From NCBI GenBank assembly GCA_027577595.1, contig JANBRJ010000143.1:1-27601 (forward strand): a stretch of 27,601 bases of DNA, in the 5' to 3' direction. Within the stretch, counting starts at the first letter, position 1; each line of letters opens with the position of its first letter. Shown here piece by piece: positions 26,516 through 27,601 of the stretch. This stretch comes from Coemansia sp. RSA 487. Lineage: Eukaryota; Kickxellomycota; Kickxellomycetes; Kickxellales; Kickxellaceae. The translations under genes were made by a program, and so were the position numbers. The notes beneath the pieces were generated by a model. It was not told where the DNA came from. It ran no database searches and saw nothing but the letters and a program-made list of their open reading frames with translations.

Positions 26516-26612
26516 GCATGGATTATTTTTCTTTTTTATCTATTTTGACGAAACATCTATAAATCACTCTGTGTTATTTTATCCTGAGTCCATGGTAAAT
26601 CCGTCACAAGCG

Positions 26613-26707
26613 CTCTTCAATCACCAGAAGTTGATTTAATGTAGTGAGGCAGATTTGGTAGGCCAAATTCTTTCCACTTGCGTTATATTCTTATAGAAGA
26701 TATCCTC
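26613..26707 (+). repeat. Dispersed repeat shared with left flank 88-185
   Basis: This is the plus-strand counterpart of the minus-strand segment at 88-185, with CTCTTCAATCACCAGAAG, GTGAGGCAGATTTGGT and TATCCTC as fixed points. It runs directly into AAAGATTCTGAGTTAGAAC, which is also found in the left flank (327-352). Confidence 0.6.
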
Positions 26708-26738
26708 TTTTATAAAGATTCTGAGTTAGAACTAAGCT

Positions 26739-26870
26739 TGTGACATGAAATTTAATTGCCAGATGTATGTTTACCATTGCGTAACAGTATGCCATACCAA
26801 CATATTGACATGTCTTTTCTTTTCTTTTTTCTTTCTTCAGTTTCACGTAATTTTTTTATTCGTATTAAAA
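26739..26870 (+). mobile_element. Divergent third member (C) of the 133/137-bp element family
   Basis: TGTGACATGAAATTTAATTG then CCAGATGTATGTTTACCA and GTAACAGTATGCCAT follow the same order as copies A and B, and the right end TTATTCGTATTAAA matches. The middle is more diverged and T-rich. No flanking duplication can be seen, so the copy is older or its edges have decayed. Confidence 0.5.
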
Positions 26871-27120
26871 ATATACTATAACTATAAATTTTATAAATAG
26901 GAGTGCAAATAAAGATAGGTCAAAAACGGAAATCCAAATACAGAAATCCAAAAATATGTTATAATGTTATTGAGCTAGCGATGCTACAAATGTTTTTAGC
27001 CATACAACTCTATATTTAGGTGCTAAAAATAAAACCAAATATATCATTCTCAAAGCACAGTTCATTAAGTTTTAATATAGCATGCACCCCTACCAGAAGT
27101 ATAAAAAAGTGAATGCACAC
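26871..27120. other. AT-rich spacer, no gene seen
   Basis: This stretch is very AT-rich, with an imperfect local duplication (CGGAAATCCAAATACAG followed by AAATCCAAAAATATG near 26928-26957). The minus-strand ORF covering 27016-27231 is mostly inside the 147-bp repeat and is not supported as a gene. Confidence 0.4.
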
Positions 27121-27267
27121 TGTGATAATGATCGGCATGTGAGTTGCATGGTGAGCCACAATCACAAGTTTAATTACTGTGGTGTTTTGTATGGGTACAA
27201 AAGCCAGATTGTTCATGAAAAATAAAGACAAGGACCTTTAGTTCCGTCAAGACCTTTATTTGTAACA
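27121..27267 (+). mobile_element. 147-bp solo-LTR-like element, copy 2 (undisturbed)
   Basis: On the plus strand it reads TGTGATAATGATCGG...TTTATTTGTAACA, so it starts TG and ends CA. An AATAAA lies about 45 bp before the end, as in the polyadenylation part of an LTR. Flanks are CACAC (27116-27120) and CACCC (27268-27272), a near match that could be an aged 5-bp duplication. It is inverted relative to copy 1 about 1 kb to the left and lacks the 133-bp insertion, so it gives the empty target site. Confidence 0.7.
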
Positions 27268-27380
27268 CACCCTACCTATACCAGTGTTCACCCACATCAG
27301 TAATACTAGACAAACAATTATATTCATTGTAGTTGACAGAAAATACCTAACTAATTTCCAACAGCCATCTGAAACTCAAA

Positions 27381-27596
27381 ATGAGCGATTCGAAAAAGAT
27401 ATATATTTGCCCTATTTGCTACCCTGATATCAAACAAGGGCTAGTTCATGTTATTAGCGATAAAAATAATACATTTAGACATAATGAAGTAAAGGGCCAT
27501 AATCCTTCACCTAAGCATAATGCTTGTCACGCTAGTGTGAGTGTCGTATGCAAGGCAAACCAATTGTCATGGATTTGCACAGCCACTAAACGCTAA
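27381..27596 (+). CDS. Small ORF with Cys/His zinc-binding-like start, tail lying in a repeat
   Basis: This 71-residue ORF starts at the ATG at 27381 with MSDSKKIYICPICYPDIKQG. The CPIC pair followed by H residues (LVHVIS, FRHNEV, KGHNPS, KHNACH) is suggestive of a small zinc-binding domain of C2H2 or treble-clef type. From position 27525, residue about 49 onward, the sequence is the TGTCACG-type repeat, so the last third is repeat-derived. The original protein was probably longer or different, or the ORF is a chance fusion. No family was recognised. Confidence 0.35.
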   Translation: MSDSKKIYICPICYPDIKQGLVHVISDKNNTFRHNEVKGHNPSPKHNACHASVSVVCKANQLSWICTATKR

Positions 27597-27601
27597 CAAT
27601 G
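27525..27601 (+). repeat. TGTCACG-type repeat, copy 3 (cut by window edge)
   Basis: TGTCACGCTAGTGTGAG then GTGTCGTATGCAAGG and TTGTCATGGATTTGCACAGC match copies 1 and 2. It carries the uninterrupted GGATTTGCACA site at about 27572, where copy 2 holds the 147-bp element. The repeat runs off the window. Confidence 0.6.

Noticed and set aside
25906-26639. Two plus-strand ORFs (25906-26103 and 26325-26639) sharing CDTKSN.RMYVY.YLTACHVI
   Set aside because: The shared peptide is just the translation of element copies A and B, and both frames run across element borders. This is repeat similarity, not a gene family.
27016-27231. Minus-strand ORF of 71 codons
   Set aside because: Most of it lies within the 147-bp LTR-like element and the rest is AT-rich spacer; no protein-like features.

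Overview
The window reads as nuclear DNA of an early-diverging fungus. Long, mostly intron-free genes encode eukaryote-specific proteins: two or three mitochondrial proteins, an SSU-processome WD40 protein, a FIGNL1-type AAA ATPase, Rab GDI, a cullin, a SAPS phosphatase regulator and transketolase. The fungal-type uS9m tail, the FMP32-like protein and the near absence of introns would suit Kickxellomycotina (Coemansia and relatives). That placement is an inference, not a search result.

The window has three zones. The left flank (1-about 1900) is visibly AT-rich. It holds repeat fragments and two small lysine/glutamate-rich coiled-coil ORFs on the minus strand, one of them apparently decayed. 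The core (about 2.0-24.95 kb) is packed with eleven confident genes: FMP32-like (+), mitochondrial helical protein (-), membrane-anchored PC-esterase/NXPE-like (+), uS9m (-), UTP5/WDR43 (-), FIGNL1-like (+), Rab GDI (+), cullin (-), SAPS (-), histidine phosphatase (+) and transketolase (-). The four convergent gene pairs are separated by only 73-96 bp, and divergent pairs share promoters of roughly 400-550 bp. A 10-N assembly gap between two long poly-T runs lies in the UTP5/FIGNL1 divergent promoter.

The right flank (25.0-27.6 kb) is again AT-rich. It carries two small ORFs and a pile-up of short LTR-like elements. Three layers can be read there: a 133-bp element (5-bp duplication TTGAC) lies inside a 147-bp TG...CA element (duplication GATTT/GGTTT), which lies inside an older TGTCACG-type repeat. 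Undisturbed versions of both target sites occur elsewhere in the same window. Repeats of the same families occur in the left flank, partly inverted, so the gene-dense core sits between two patches of the same repeat neighbourhood.

The genes are ordinary housekeeping neighbours and do not form a pathway. I found no CRISPR, no rRNA or tRNA that I can support, and no obvious new multi-gene system. The best new observations are the nested insertions, a probable overlooked 3' exon of the SAPS gene, an unusual C-terminal extension on the FMP32-like protein, and the paired small coiled-coil ORFs.
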